A stretch of DNA of 43,227 nt from Psychrobacter sp. UBA3962. Lineage in GTDB: Bacteria > Pseudomonadota > Gammaproteobacteria > Pseudomonadales > Moraxellaceae. The stretch covers positions 1 to 43,227 of the forward strand of contig NZ_DGDC01000043.1 in assembly GCF_002385225.1 (NCBI RefSeq). Direction: 5' to 3'. The notes under the pieces are model-generated. The model had not been told where the DNA came from. It did no database searches and was given only the letters and a program-made list of their open reading frames with translations. How positions within the stretch are numbered: position 1 is the first letter of the stretch; each line of letters begins with the position of its first letter. This document shows positions 1 to 8,200 of this stretch, piece by piece. Both the position numbers and the translations under genes were made by a program.

Positions 1-17
1 TATTTCAGGACGAGACA
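1..17. repeat. Left copy of window-terminal inverted repeat, probable IS end
   Basis: The first 17 bases read TATTTCAGGACGAGACA. Their reverse complement, starting TGTC, matches 43210-43226 at 16 of 17 positions. TG...CA ends and inverted placement at the two extremities suggest that each edge of the window is the terminus of a copy of the same insertion sequence. The repeat ends 11 bp from the plsB stop codon. No transposase is visible, so the IS assignment is inference. Confidence 0.5.
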
Positions 18-28
18 AAATAAAAATG

Positions 29-2881
29 TTAACGCTTACGACTAAACTTGCTTAGTTTTTTATTATTGATTTCACTGATCGCATGGTTAATCTCATCTTC
101 ATCTAACGTAGCCACATGTTGCAGAATCTGCATGATGTCAGGATTTAGAATGTAATGAGCATGGCGTGCGATATTATTAATACGCTCATCAAAGGTCAGT
201 ACTCCCGTTTCTGGATCATTTTGTACATAATCTAAGCGAATTAAGGTGTTTAAAAAGCTGGTAAATAAAGCGCGGTCAAAGAAGTCAGGGATGTCATCTG
301 CATATAATACAGACAGACGTTGACCCAATAAGTGACATAGGTCGACCACCTGTTCAGCCGTTAAATTACCTGAGCCTTGTTGGGCTAATAATGCCAAAGA
401 CATAAAGTAACGCTCAAGACTCTGAGATACCGGAGTGGCTAGCATATCTAATTGCTGATATTGCTCACTGTTTTTCTCTGGGGTGCCAATTACACCATTG
501 CCTAAGTCAACCACCATCCCTTGTTCAATCAGGTTATTCAACTTTTCATCAATCATATCTGGCAAGTTACGAGCCGCACGATATAAGAACAACTCACTTT
601 GTAAGAAAGGATAAAGCTGAGTGACGATGCTTTCTAAGTGTTCGCGCTGGATACGACCATTCCTATACACTAGGGAAGCTAGGAAAGATGACATGATAAA
701 CACATGTAGAATATTGTTTCTAAAGTAACTTAAGATAGCCATCTGTTTCGGTAACACTTTGATCATATCGCCTAGGATATGCGGCGTACGCTCTACCAGT
801 TTCAGCTTAATGCCATAGTCAATGATAGATTGTGGCGACATATCGGTAATGATAGTACTTTCAGAATACGGCGAACCATGGGCTATTCTTTGATAAAGAG
901 CCAATTGCTCACGACAGCTGTCTTCATCTAGAGCAGCTTTCGGGGTAGACAGTAATACCAAGGATAGCAGCGCGATGGGGTTAACCACCGCCGCTTTATT
1001 GATATTTTGCATGATTTTAACGCCAAGGTTGTCGACCATAGCCATGGCATTTTTACTAAGGGGAGTGTCAGTACGATCGGCCGGTAAGCTATTAGGCTCT
1101 ACGTCAAACTTCTCCATGAAGTCCTCCATCAGCAATGGAGTACCAAAGCTTAGATGGACGTGACCGAAGATACGCTCAATTTTACGGCTGACTTTTAATA
1201 AGCCCAGTACCGACTCTGATTCTTTTGGTTTGCCTTTTAGCTCCCCAATATAAGTACCGCCTTCCATGATACGCTCATAGCCAATATAGGTTGGAATAAA
1301 GGCCATAGGCTTGTTTGAGCCTCGTAAATGACTGTGCACGGTCATCGAGAGCATGCCTAATTTAGGCGGTAATAGGCGACCTGAACGAGAGCGACCGCCT
1401 TCGATGAAGTACTCAATAGGCGTATTGCGCTGGATTAGGGTGTGTAGATATTCACGCAGGACCGCTTTGTATAGCTCATTATCTTTAAAGCTACGGCGGA
1501 TATAGAAGGCAATGGCATTACGTAATATAGGGCCAAGTACGGGAACGTCTAGGTTATTTCCAGCAGCCACATACGGTAGGCTTAAGCCCTTCTCAAAAAT
1601 AACATAACCCAGCAGTAGATAGTCAACATGGCTTCGGTGACAAGGCACATAAATAAGTTCATGAGTTGTGGCTAATTCGCGGACTTGCTCGAAGTGATGC
1701 ACCTCAATACCGTCATAAAGCTGAGTCCACAACCAAGTCAAGAATCTATAAAAGAAGCGAATAACGGAGTAATTATAATCATTGGCTATTTCGTTGATAT
1801 AACCCCGAGCCCGTTTTTTGGCCTCATCGAAGCTAATGTTTTCCGCTTCTGCCTCTTTTTGGCAAGCATAGTTAATCGCAGGGGAGTTAATCAGTTTGTC
1901 TACTAAGTTACGTCTATCCGACAAGTCTGGGCCAATCATGCTTTGGCGCTGGCTGTCTAAATAAGCATTTAGCTTGTGCTGTACCAATAGGGCTAAGCTA
2001 AAATTAGCTTCCGAGGCAGTAACCAGAGCAGTAGAGGTCGATAGGCCATTGGCTTCAACGTTTCTTTTGGCCTGAAGTAGCAGTTCTCTGTCACTGTTTG
2101 ACAGCTCACTGTCTTTTAAATCCACCGCATCAAATAATTTCTGAGTCAGCTGCTGTGATTGCTCAGTAGAGTTGGTACTTGGCGTAGACAAGGAGTCTAT
2201 TAAATCATGCAAAGATTGAGGGGGGTGGAACTGAACGAAGGTATCCCGTCCCATCATGCCGATGTTAAACAGCTGTTTGGTAATAGAAGGCTCTTCCCAG
2301 TTATCAGCCATTAAAAGCTTAAACAAAGAGTCTTCATTATCTGGCGCACGTCCCCATAAAATTGATACCGGTACTAGATTAATTTTTATGGCTGGGTTTT
2401 CACGACAAGCTGTGACTAGGCGGGCCAATCGGGGAGACACTTTACGACCATCGGCATTAGGATGGTTTAGAAAAATAATGGCCGCATTTTCATTAATATT
2501 AAAAGCAGGGCTCTCAACACCTACCAAAGCAGGGGGAAAGTCATGCTCTTTGGTCTGTAAGTCGACTAAAATACTATTAGAGCGTGAGTACTCGCGTAAT
2601 ACATAAAAGGTCAGCGCTCCCTCTTCAGTACTGATTGTGGGTAAGTCGCCAATAACCTTGGGCTTCACTGCCAAATCTAGCGTTTTACCAGAAAGTTTTC
2701 GGTATAGCTGGTTTACAGAACGGCCAGAGCGAGATATAGCGGCACTGGCTTGAGCCGCCTGCTCTTGTAAGCTCAAAGCAGAGCGTTGAGCATTTGAGGC
2801 AGTGCTCTTAGTCTTTTTTTGGGCTTGGCGCTGCTTTTTTAGGCGATTTTTTAAAGAGTGCATTAAGCGAGATGGTAACAT
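29..2881 (-). CDS. plsB: Glycerol-3-phosphate O-acyltransferase PlsB
   Basis: PlsB is the inner-membrane enzyme that transfers an acyl chain from acyl-ACP or acyl-CoA to sn-1 of glycerol-3-phosphate, the first committed step of phospholipid synthesis. The acyltransferase motif block I is visible as HRSHVDY near residue 415 (the HX4D catalytic pair). FIEGGRSRSGR near 492 and IPTYIGYERIMEGGTYIGELKGK near 520-545 are the glycerol-3-phosphate-binding blocks. At 950 residues it is clearly longer than the roughly 807 of E. coli PlsB. The first 55 residues are a basic, Gln/Lys/Ser-rich tail that the catalytic core does not need. ATG at 2881 has no strong ribosome site, and a second Met lies six codons in. 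It is transcribed away from tesB. Confidence 0.97.
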   Translation of the reverse strand: MLPSRLMHSLKNRLKKQRQAQKKTKSTASNAQRSALSLQEQAAQASAAISRSGRSVNQLYRKLSGKTLDLAVKPKVIGDLPTISTEEGALTFYVLREYSRSNSILVDLQTKEHDFPPALVGVESPAFNINENAAIIFLNHPNADGRKVSPRLARLVTACRENPAIKINLVPVSILWGRAPDNEDSLFKLLMADNWEEPSITKQLFNIGMMGRDTFVQFHPPQSLHDLIDSLSTPSTNSTEQSQQLTQKLFDAVDLKDSELSNSDRELLLQAKRNVEANGLSTSTALVTASEANFSLALLVQHKLNAYLDSQRQSMIGPDLSDRRNLVDKLINSPAINYACQKEAEAENISFDEAKKRARGYINEIANDYNYSVIRFFYRFLTWLWTQLYDGIEVHHFEQVRELATTHELIYVPCHRSHVDYLLLGYVIFEKGLSLPYVAAGNNLDVPVLGPILRNAIAFYIRRSFKDNELYKAVLREYLHTLIQRNTPIEYFIEGGRSRSGRLLPPKLGMLSMTVHSHLRGSNKPMAFIPTYIGYERIMEGGTYIGELKGKPKESESVLGLLKVSRKIERIFGHVHLSFGTPLLMEDFMEKFDVEPNSLPADRTDTPLSKNAMAMVDNLGVKIMQNINKAAVVNPIALLSLVLLSTPKAALDEDSCREQLALYQRIAHGSPYSESTIITDMSPQSIIDYGIKLKLVERTPHILGDMIKVLPKQMAILSYFRNNILHVFIMSSFLASLVYRNGRIQREHLESIVTQLYPFLQSELFLYRAARNLPDMIDEKLNNLIEQGMVVDLGNGVIGTPEKNSEQYQQLDMLATPVSQSLERYFMSLALLAQQGSGNLTAEQVVDLCHLLGQRLSVLYADDIPDFFDRALFTSFLNTLIRLDYVQNDPETGVLTFDERINNIARHAHYILNPDIMQILQHVATLDEDEINHAISEINNKKLSKFSRKR

Positions 2882-3314
2882 AAGTATTAGTCAAACCTAT
2901 TAATAATGATAAGGCTATATTGCCATAAAATACAATAAAGTAATACAGTTGTTCGCTGAAAAGATAAGGTTAGGGCTTTATTATAGGGCATTGGCGGCTT
3001 TGATGCTTTTTATTCAAAATCTAATTTGTGCCAAAAAGTAACTATTAACTGTTAACTAAATATCAGGTTATCCTGTTTTAGTTCTAAGGCGATTACGATT
3101 CCATTTTAAAGCCTTAACTAATTCTGAAATTTTAAACGATGATCAAGCTTTAAGGTCAGTTAAGCTGATCTTAGTTTTTGCATCAAACCCATTCTTTACG
3201 ATAAGTATTATTATTTACACTAACATAATCTGTATAATGTTACCCGTATCGCAAGGGACAAATAGAATCCCTTGGGGCTCAGGGTAAGATTATTTAGGGT
3301 TGCTGGAGAGACAA
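2882..3314. other. Divergent intergenic region plsB/tesB
   Basis: This 433-bp AT-rich gap holds the divergent promoters of plsB and tesB. A good TATAAT lies at 3233-3238 on the plus strand, about 80 bp before tesB, but no well-spaced -35 hexamer accompanies it. A hairpin at 3141-3170 (GATCAAGCTT pairing with AAGCTGATC, one bulge) is followed by a short T-rich run. I see no small ORF worth calling. Confidence 0.5.
3233..3238 (+). promoter_or_regulatory. Putative -10 element for tesB
   Basis: A perfect TATAAT lies on the plus strand about 80 bp upstream of the tesB start. The -35 region is weak: the nearest TTTACA, at 3214-3219, is only 13 bp away. Assignment rests on the -10 alone. Confidence 0.35.
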
Positions 3315-4208
3315 ATGTCTGATTATAAACAGCTTGTTGATCAATTATTAAACACCGTAAAATTAACTGAAGTGGCTCCTGATGTATTCCAAGGAGAGAG
3401 CTTTGATTATGTAGGAAAGCGCATCTTTGGTGGTCAAGTATTGGCTCAAGCCATTATGGCTGCGGCTCATACTTTAGAGGAAGATAAGCCTTGTCATTCT
3501 TTGCATGGCTATTTTTTACGCGGTGGCAATATTAATCAGCCAGTCATTTATAAAGTTCGTCACTTGCGAGATGGTCGTAGTCTATCTGCAAGAGAAGTAA
3601 CGGCGATACAATACAAAGAGGACCAACAGGGCAGTCGGTTGGAGCAAGTTGTTTTTACCATGATTGCATCTTTCTCTCCGATGGAAGGAGGGCTAGATTA
3701 TCAAGAAGAAATGCCCGCTTATCCCCCACCTGAGGATCTAGAATCGGAGCAGTCATTAAAAGAACACCATGTCGGTAGCGTTCCAGAGCCATTACGTGAG
3801 CGTTTTATGCGCCCCCGTCATGTTGAAATTAAACCGGTTAAACCACGTGACCCTGTCTATCCAGAGCCTATGGAACCCAAACAAGCCAACTGGTTGCGTA
3901 TCCGTGAACTGGGGGAGCAACCCATGGCGATACAGCAGGCCTTATTGGCGTTTTCCTCAGATTATTATTTGGTAGGTACGGGGCTGATGTCACATGGTAT
4001 TAGCTTTATGACCAAAGGACTACAAGCGGCCAGTATTGATCATTCAATGCATTTCCACCGTCCTTTTGATATCAATGAGTGGTTGCTGTATGACATGTGG
4101 AGCGATACCACCTCTCATTCAAAAGGACTGAATCATGGTCAGTTTTGGCAAAATGGTAATTTGGTGGCCACGGTGCAACAAGAAGGTTTGATGCGCTTAC
4201 GCGGATAG
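3315..4208 (+). CDS. tesB: Acyl-CoA thioesterase II
   Basis: This enzyme hydrolyses medium- and long-chain acyl-CoA to free fatty acid and CoA in the cytoplasm. The protein (297 residues; E. coli TesB has 286) has the double-hotdog layout. The N-terminal hotdog carries GKRIFGGQVLAQAIMAA and LHGYFLRGG. The C-terminal hotdog carries SIDHSMHFHRPFDINEWLLY. From the E. coli catalytic triad Asp204/Thr228/Gln278, I align Asp216, Ser240 and Gln289, so the Thr is conservatively replaced by Ser. I start at ATG 3315 because GGAGAG at 3305-3310 is well spaced for it. The in-frame TTG at 3300 lies upstream of that ribosome site and would add five residues. It stands alone and is convergent with the transglycosylase gene. 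Confidence 0.95.
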   Translation: MSDYKQLVDQLLNTVKLTEVAPDVFQGESFDYVGKRIFGGQVLAQAIMAAAHTLEEDKPCHSLHGYFLRGGNINQPVIYKVRHLRDGRSLSAREVTAIQYKEDQQGSRLEQVVFTMIASFSPMEGGLDYQEEMPAYPPPEDLESEQSLKEHHVGSVPEPLRERFMRPRHVEIKPVKPRDPVYPEPMEPKQANWLRIRELGEQPMAIQQALLAFSSDYYLVGTGLMSHGISFMTKGLQAASIDHSMHFHRPFDINEWLLYDMWSDTTSHSKGLNHGQFWQNGNLVATVQQEGLMRLRG

Positions 4209-4301
4209 TTAGGCAGAGTATAGATAGGCTAGAGTAAGTAGTATTACCTTTCTTTAAGCCAACAGCTGCTATAAGATTGATAGTCACAAGATTGACAGTA
4301 A

Positions 4302-4335
4302 AAAAATAGCCGTTCATTCATGAACGGCTATTTTT
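4302..4335. terminator. Bidirectional terminator between tesB and the transglycosylase gene
   Basis: A perfect 15-bp stem (AAAAATAGCCGTTCA with its complement) closes a 4-base loop. T-tracts lie on both strands, so it can end tesB on plus and, for minus-strand transcription, the MltB-family gene. Confidence 0.9.
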
Positions 4336-4368
4336 GGTTTTAGACCAGCTTTTGTTAAAAGTGAGCCA

Positions 4369-5694
4369 TTACCAAATTAAAGAAGAGGCACTATTTAAGG
4401 TAACAAAGCCATCAGGCGTCTGACCATTGGCGGCTTGCCAGCGAGCAAAAGCGTTACGGGTATTGGTACCCATGATGCCATCCACCCCTTGGGTATCATA
4501 ACCGGCGTTGGTTAGACGCTGTTGTAGGTTACGAACTTGAGTGGTGGTTAGCGGTTTCTCATAACGAGGCCATGACTTTTGAATACCAGACTGACCGTTG
4601 ATACCTCGGCCCAGTAGGCTAACCCCTAACGCATAGTTTGAAGAGTTGTTGTAAACCTTGATGACATCGAAGTTAGGGCTTAATAATAAAGCAGGGCCGT
4701 CCTTACCGGCAGGCAGCCACATTTCAAATGAAGTGTTGGCATCCAGGTAAGCCCCGTCTATTGGGCCAATGCCCATATTACGCCAGCTTGATCCAGGCAG
4801 CTTCTGACCCAATAGGCTAAAGTCAAAGTTTGCAGGCAAAGTTACTTCATAGAATGGGGATAGACCGCGTACCCAGCCTGACTTACTTAGATAATTAGCG
4901 GTAGAAGACAGCGCATCCGCGGTTGCCCAAGGGCTACGGCGTCCATCTCCGTTCCCATCCACACCGAACTCCAACCAAGTACCTGGAATAAACTGAGTAT
5001 GACCCATACCACCGGCCCATGAGCCGTTGAGTTGTGAGGGATAAATGTCCCCATTTTGGATAAGTTTGATTAAGGCCAGCAGCTGGTCTTCTGCCCAAGC
5101 ACGGCGGCGACCATCATAGGCTAGGGTCGCCAGTGAACTTGGAATATAGCTGTTACCCGTACCTGCACCGTAAGAAGATTCCATACCCCAAATGGCAGTG
5201 ATAATTTCAGCATTCACCCCATACTGAGATTCAAGTTGGCTTAGTAATGAGCGATGCTCGTTAAATTTACTTTTACCGGTGTTGATACGTCCACCAGACA
5301 CTGCAGAATCCGCATAGTCCCAAGGCATTTTTACGAACTCGGCTTGGTTAGAATCTAATGAGATTACCTGACTGTTTAACTGGGCTGAGTCTAGAATGCG
5401 GCTCACATCATAAGCGTTATAACCTTGGCTAATGGCACGCGTAGTAAAGTCTGATTTCCACTCAGAGAAGCTGCTATAAGTTGCTTTTGGCTCAGGAGCA
5501 GGCTTAGGCTGTGGTACTGGCTGAGGTTTAGGCTTAACAATGACCACAGGAGCAGGTTTACTAACAGGAACTTGTTGAATTGGGGCTTGGCTGGCACAGC
5601 TGGCAAGAAAAATGGCAGGCCCAAGCGTCAGCACACTTTTTAGCAGGGTGAGTTTGTTTTGGTTATTGGTTTTTAAGCTATTGGTCTGAATCAT
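4369..5694 (-). CDS. MltB-family membrane-bound lytic murein transglycosylase with C-terminal peptidoglycan-binding domain
   Basis: It cleaves the MurNAc-GlcNAc bond of peptidoglycan to leave 1,6-anhydroMurNAc, working at the periplasmic side. From the chosen start, residues 1-32 are a lipoprotein signal with lipobox LASC (Cys33). Residues 43-69 are a Pro/Lys/Val linker. The SLT_2 (MltB-type) domain follows, with the catalytic Glu172 in IWGMESSYGAG and GGMGHTQFIPGTW. The last 60 residues are a PG_binding_1 module (LQQRLTNAGYDTQGVDGIMG). The frame is open to a GTG at 5814, but that would put 40 residues with a hydrophobic stretch in front of the lipoprotein signal, so ATG 5694 is preferred. 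The domain order resembles the SltB-type soluble/lipoprotein family of Pseudomonas. It lies downstream of mutY on the same strand. Confidence 0.92.
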   Translation of the reverse strand: MIQTNSLKTNNQNKLTLLKSVLTLGPAIFLASCASQAPIQQVPVSKPAPVVIVKPKPQPVPQPKPAPEPKATYSSFSEWKSDFTTRAISQGYNAYDVSRILDSAQLNSQVISLDSNQAEFVKMPWDYADSAVSGGRINTGKSKFNEHRSLLSQLESQYGVNAEIITAIWGMESSYGAGTGNSYIPSSLATLAYDGRRRAWAEDQLLALIKLIQNGDIYPSQLNGSWAGGMGHTQFIPGTWLEFGVDGNGDGRRSPWATADALSSTANYLSKSGWVRGLSPFYEVTLPANFDFSLLGQKLPGSSWRNMGIGPIDGAYLDANTSFEMWLPAGKDGPALLLSPNFDVIKVYNNSSNYALGVSLLGRGINGQSGIQKSWPRYEKPLTTTQVRNLQQRLTNAGYDTQGVDGIMGTNTRNAFARWQAANGQTPDGFVTLNSASSLIW

Positions 5695-5818
5695 AGGGTA
5701 GGGTCTCACACATAGGTTTGTTAGGAAAAGGTAAGCTATTAACGCTATTATAAAAATTAGGTTAAAGCACTTTATCAATAAATGGCTGTAAAGTCGATGG
5801 CTGTTGTACTTCACACGG

Positions 5819-7012
5819 CTAGAGCGCCTCTAAAACTTTAAGCATCGCTTTGGGTAAGCCGAGCGTTTGTTCTGCCTCATTAGCGGGTAACCACCGCGAA
5901 TTAATATCGGCTTCTGTAAGCAGTCTGGTTAATTGCTCAGCTTGCTTAGCAGATAAAGCCAGCGTTTGTGGCTGTAGATACCAATGAAAATGGGTCAAGG
6001 TATGTTTAATCGGAGCAGCCTCTAGTAAGCCATCATTGATAGAGATGGCAATTAAGTTGTTATCCTCCATCCACTTGTCCACAATCTGTTCAGCTAGACT
6101 ATTTTCAGACTCATAAGCGCTATCTTCCTCAGCAGTAGAAAGCAATTTTTTACCTAAAGTCTTTTTCTCAAACTGTAAGGGTAACACCCATAGCCCACCC
6201 CAAATACCATTATCAGGGCGCTGTAACCACAAGATTTTATTATCGGGGTCAGTTATTACTAGGGCATGACTAAACTTGCTGGGCTTAGGTTTCTTTTTGG
6301 CTTTGACTGGGTAGGATTCCTGTTTGCCCTCATGCCTAGCAATACAATCTGCTTGAATAGGGCACTGACCACAATTAGGGTTACGACGGGTACATAAGGT
6401 GGCGCCCATGTCCATCATGGCTTGAGCGAAGTGTCCACTGTCCTCAATAGGAGTTAAGCGCTCTGCTAGGGCCCACAGCTCTTTATTTGTGGCAGATTTG
6501 GTAATATCGCCGTCAATACCGGCCCAGCGAGTTATTACTCGTTTAACATTACCATCACATATCACCCCATAGCCATGTAAGCCCATGGCGACAATTGCCC
6601 CAGCCGTTGACTGTCCGACGCCTGAAATAGCCTCCCAGCCTTCTACCGTTTGTGGAAAGTCACCAGTTTCATTAATAATCTCTACCAGTTGCTTAGCGCC
6701 TTTATGTAAATTGCGGGCACGGGCGTAATACCCCAAACCTGCCCAATGTTCAGCGACACTATCCCATTCTGCAGTGGCTAGGTCTTGCACCGTTGGAAAT
6801 GAGGCCATAAAGCGTTGAAAATAGGGGATAACGGTGGCGACTTGAGTTTGCTGTAGCATCACCTCAGACAGCCAAACGATATAAGCGCTTGGGGTATCGG
6901 TCTTATGCTGTTGCCAAGGCAGGTCATGGCGGCCGTAATCATCGAACCAATTTAGAATACGCGGAGCGAAGCTGTCGAGTTCAGCTTCGCTATGATTGAA
7001 CAGTGTTGGCAA
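5819..7012 (-). CDS. mutY: A/G-specific adenine DNA glycosylase MutY
   Basis: MutY removes adenine mispaired with 8-oxoguanine, preventing G:C to T:A transversions. The catalytic Glu50 lies in LSEVMLQQTQV. The helix-hairpin-helix GVGQSTAGAI (131-140) is followed by the catalytic Asp153 (ICDGNVKRV). The iron-sulphur loop has Cys207, 214, 217 and 223 with the classic C-x6-C-x2-C-x5-C spacing. A C-terminal NUDIX-like 8-oxoG recognition domain follows. At 397 residues it is longer than E. coli MutY (350), partly through an acidic insertion around 288-310 in that domain. The start is TTG at 7012, supported by AAAGGA seven bases upstream; no in-frame ATG is better placed. It is co-directional with ylqF and the transglycosylase gene. 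Confidence 0.96.
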   Translation of the reverse strand: MPTLFNHSEAELDSFAPRILNWFDDYGRHDLPWQQHKTDTPSAYIVWLSEVMLQQTQVATVIPYFQRFMASFPTVQDLATAEWDSVAEHWAGLGYYARARNLHKGAKQLVEIINETGDFPQTVEGWEAISGVGQSTAGAIVAMGLHGYGVICDGNVKRVITRWAGIDGDITKSATNKELWALAERLTPIEDSGHFAQAMMDMGATLCTRRNPNCGQCPIQADCIARHEGKQESYPVKAKKKPKPSKFSHALVITDPDNKILWLQRPDNGIWGGLWVLPLQFEKKTLGKKLLSTAEEDSAYESENSLAEQIVDKWMEDNNLIAISINDGLLEAAPIKHTLTHFHWYLQPQTLALSAKQAEQLTRLLTEADINSRWLPANEAEQTLGLPKAMLKVLEAL

Positions 7013-7160
7013 TTAAGTTCCTTTACTTGGTAATAGTAGAGAGTTTGAAACTATAAACTTGATAGTTAAGTTTGACAGGGATGCTAGCAGTCCGTCTGGG
7101 TCAAATGAGTAACAGACGCTAGGTTGCTGGCAGCACTATAGCGAGCTGGCAAGATGGGCT

Positions 7161-8147
7161 CTACTTGCGGTTCTTACGAGCCCGTCTCTTACGCAGTTTT
7201 TTCTCTTCGATTCGCGCCAGTCTTTTTTCTTCGGCTTGGGCACGTAAGGCTTCGACCAGCTTGAATTCCTCGTCACGCATAGCGGGTGTTTCCAAAGTAA
7301 TGCGACCTATTTGCCCACTGCGTAGCTCATTAACGAGTATCTCTGCCATACGGTAGATATCGACCACGCCGCCTTTTTTCAGAAAGCCCCGGCTGCGGCC
7401 CGCTGCTTCAAAAAACTCCCAGTCGGTTTCGGGTAAGTCGTCCAATTTATAACGCTCTTTTAACAGCTCTGGATAAGCTTTAATCAGATATTCTGCGGTG
7501 TAGCTGGCGACATCATCAAAGTCAAAGGCAGTATCTTTAATCCCCCCTGTGGCGGCTAAGCGATAGCCAGAGTGTGGGTTTTCAATCTTCGGCCACAGCA
7601 TACCAGGAGTGTCATACAGCATGATGTCGTTATCGATTTTAATCAATTGCTGCGACTTGGTGACCGCGGGCTCGTCGCCTGTTTTGGCAATACTACGTCC
7701 GGCTAAAGTATTGATTAGAGTCGACTTTCCGACGTTTGGAATCCCCATAATAAGCACTTTGATTTGTCTGCCAGTACCCACTTTATTAGGGACAAGCTGT
7801 TTACAGAGCTGTATTATCTTTTGAACATCGTTGGCTTTATTGTCATCACAAGCGATGGCTTTGACTTGGCTTTGTTGTTCCAGATCTTGAATCCATGCTT
7901 GAGTGAGCTCAGGATCTGCCAGATCTGCCTTGTTAAGAATTTTTATGACCGGCTTTTGAAAACCATGTTCATTGTGGCGTAGTGCAGTAACCATAGGGTT
8001 TTCACTACTGAAGGGAATACGGGCATCGATGACTTCAATGACCACATCCATATCAGGCATAATTTCTTTGATTTCGTTGCGGGCCTTGTTCATGTGGCCC
8101 GGAAACCATTGAATGCTATTGGGGGCTTGTAAGTTGTACTGACTCAT
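7161..8147 (-). CDS. ylqF: Ribosome biogenesis GTPase YlqF/RbgA type
   Basis: This is a circularly permuted GTPase of the YlqF/RbgA family, known in Bacillus to act late in large-subunit assembly. The permutation is visible: the G4 motif NKAD (72-75) comes before G1 GIPNVGKS (135-142), and G3 DTPG follows at 179-182. The N-terminus has IQWFPGHMNKARNEI, typical of the family. The C-terminal domain (about 215-300) ends in a very basic tail with repeated Lys/Arg from about 305, likely rRNA-contacting. It sits 53 bp downstream of the DUF2339 gene and is co-directional with mutY, so a shared transcript is plausible. Its role in this organism is inferred from the family. Confidence 0.93.
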   Translation of the reverse strand: MSQYNLQAPNSIQWFPGHMNKARNEIKEIMPDMDVVIEVIDARIPFSSENPMVTALRHNEHGFQKPVIKILNKADLADPELTQAWIQDLEQQSQVKAIACDDNKANDVQKIIQLCKQLVPNKVGTGRQIKVLIMGIPNVGKSTLINTLAGRSIAKTGDEPAVTKSQQLIKIDNDIMLYDTPGMLWPKIENPHSGYRLAATGGIKDTAFDFDDVASYTAEYLIKAYPELLKERYKLDDLPETDWEFFEAAGRSRGFLKKGGVVDIYRMAEILVNELRSGQIGRITLETPAMRDEEFKLVEALRAQAEEKRLARIEEKKLRKRRARKNRK

Positions 8148-8200
8148 TATTGATTTTATCCATTGTTAAATCTAGATTAAGCTTTTAAATAGGGTATCTT

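Noticed and set aside
5695..5814. Longer start (GTG 5814) for the lytic transglycosylase
   Set aside because: It would bury the clear lipoprotein signal and lipobox inside the protein; ATG 5694 gives a normal lipoprotein.
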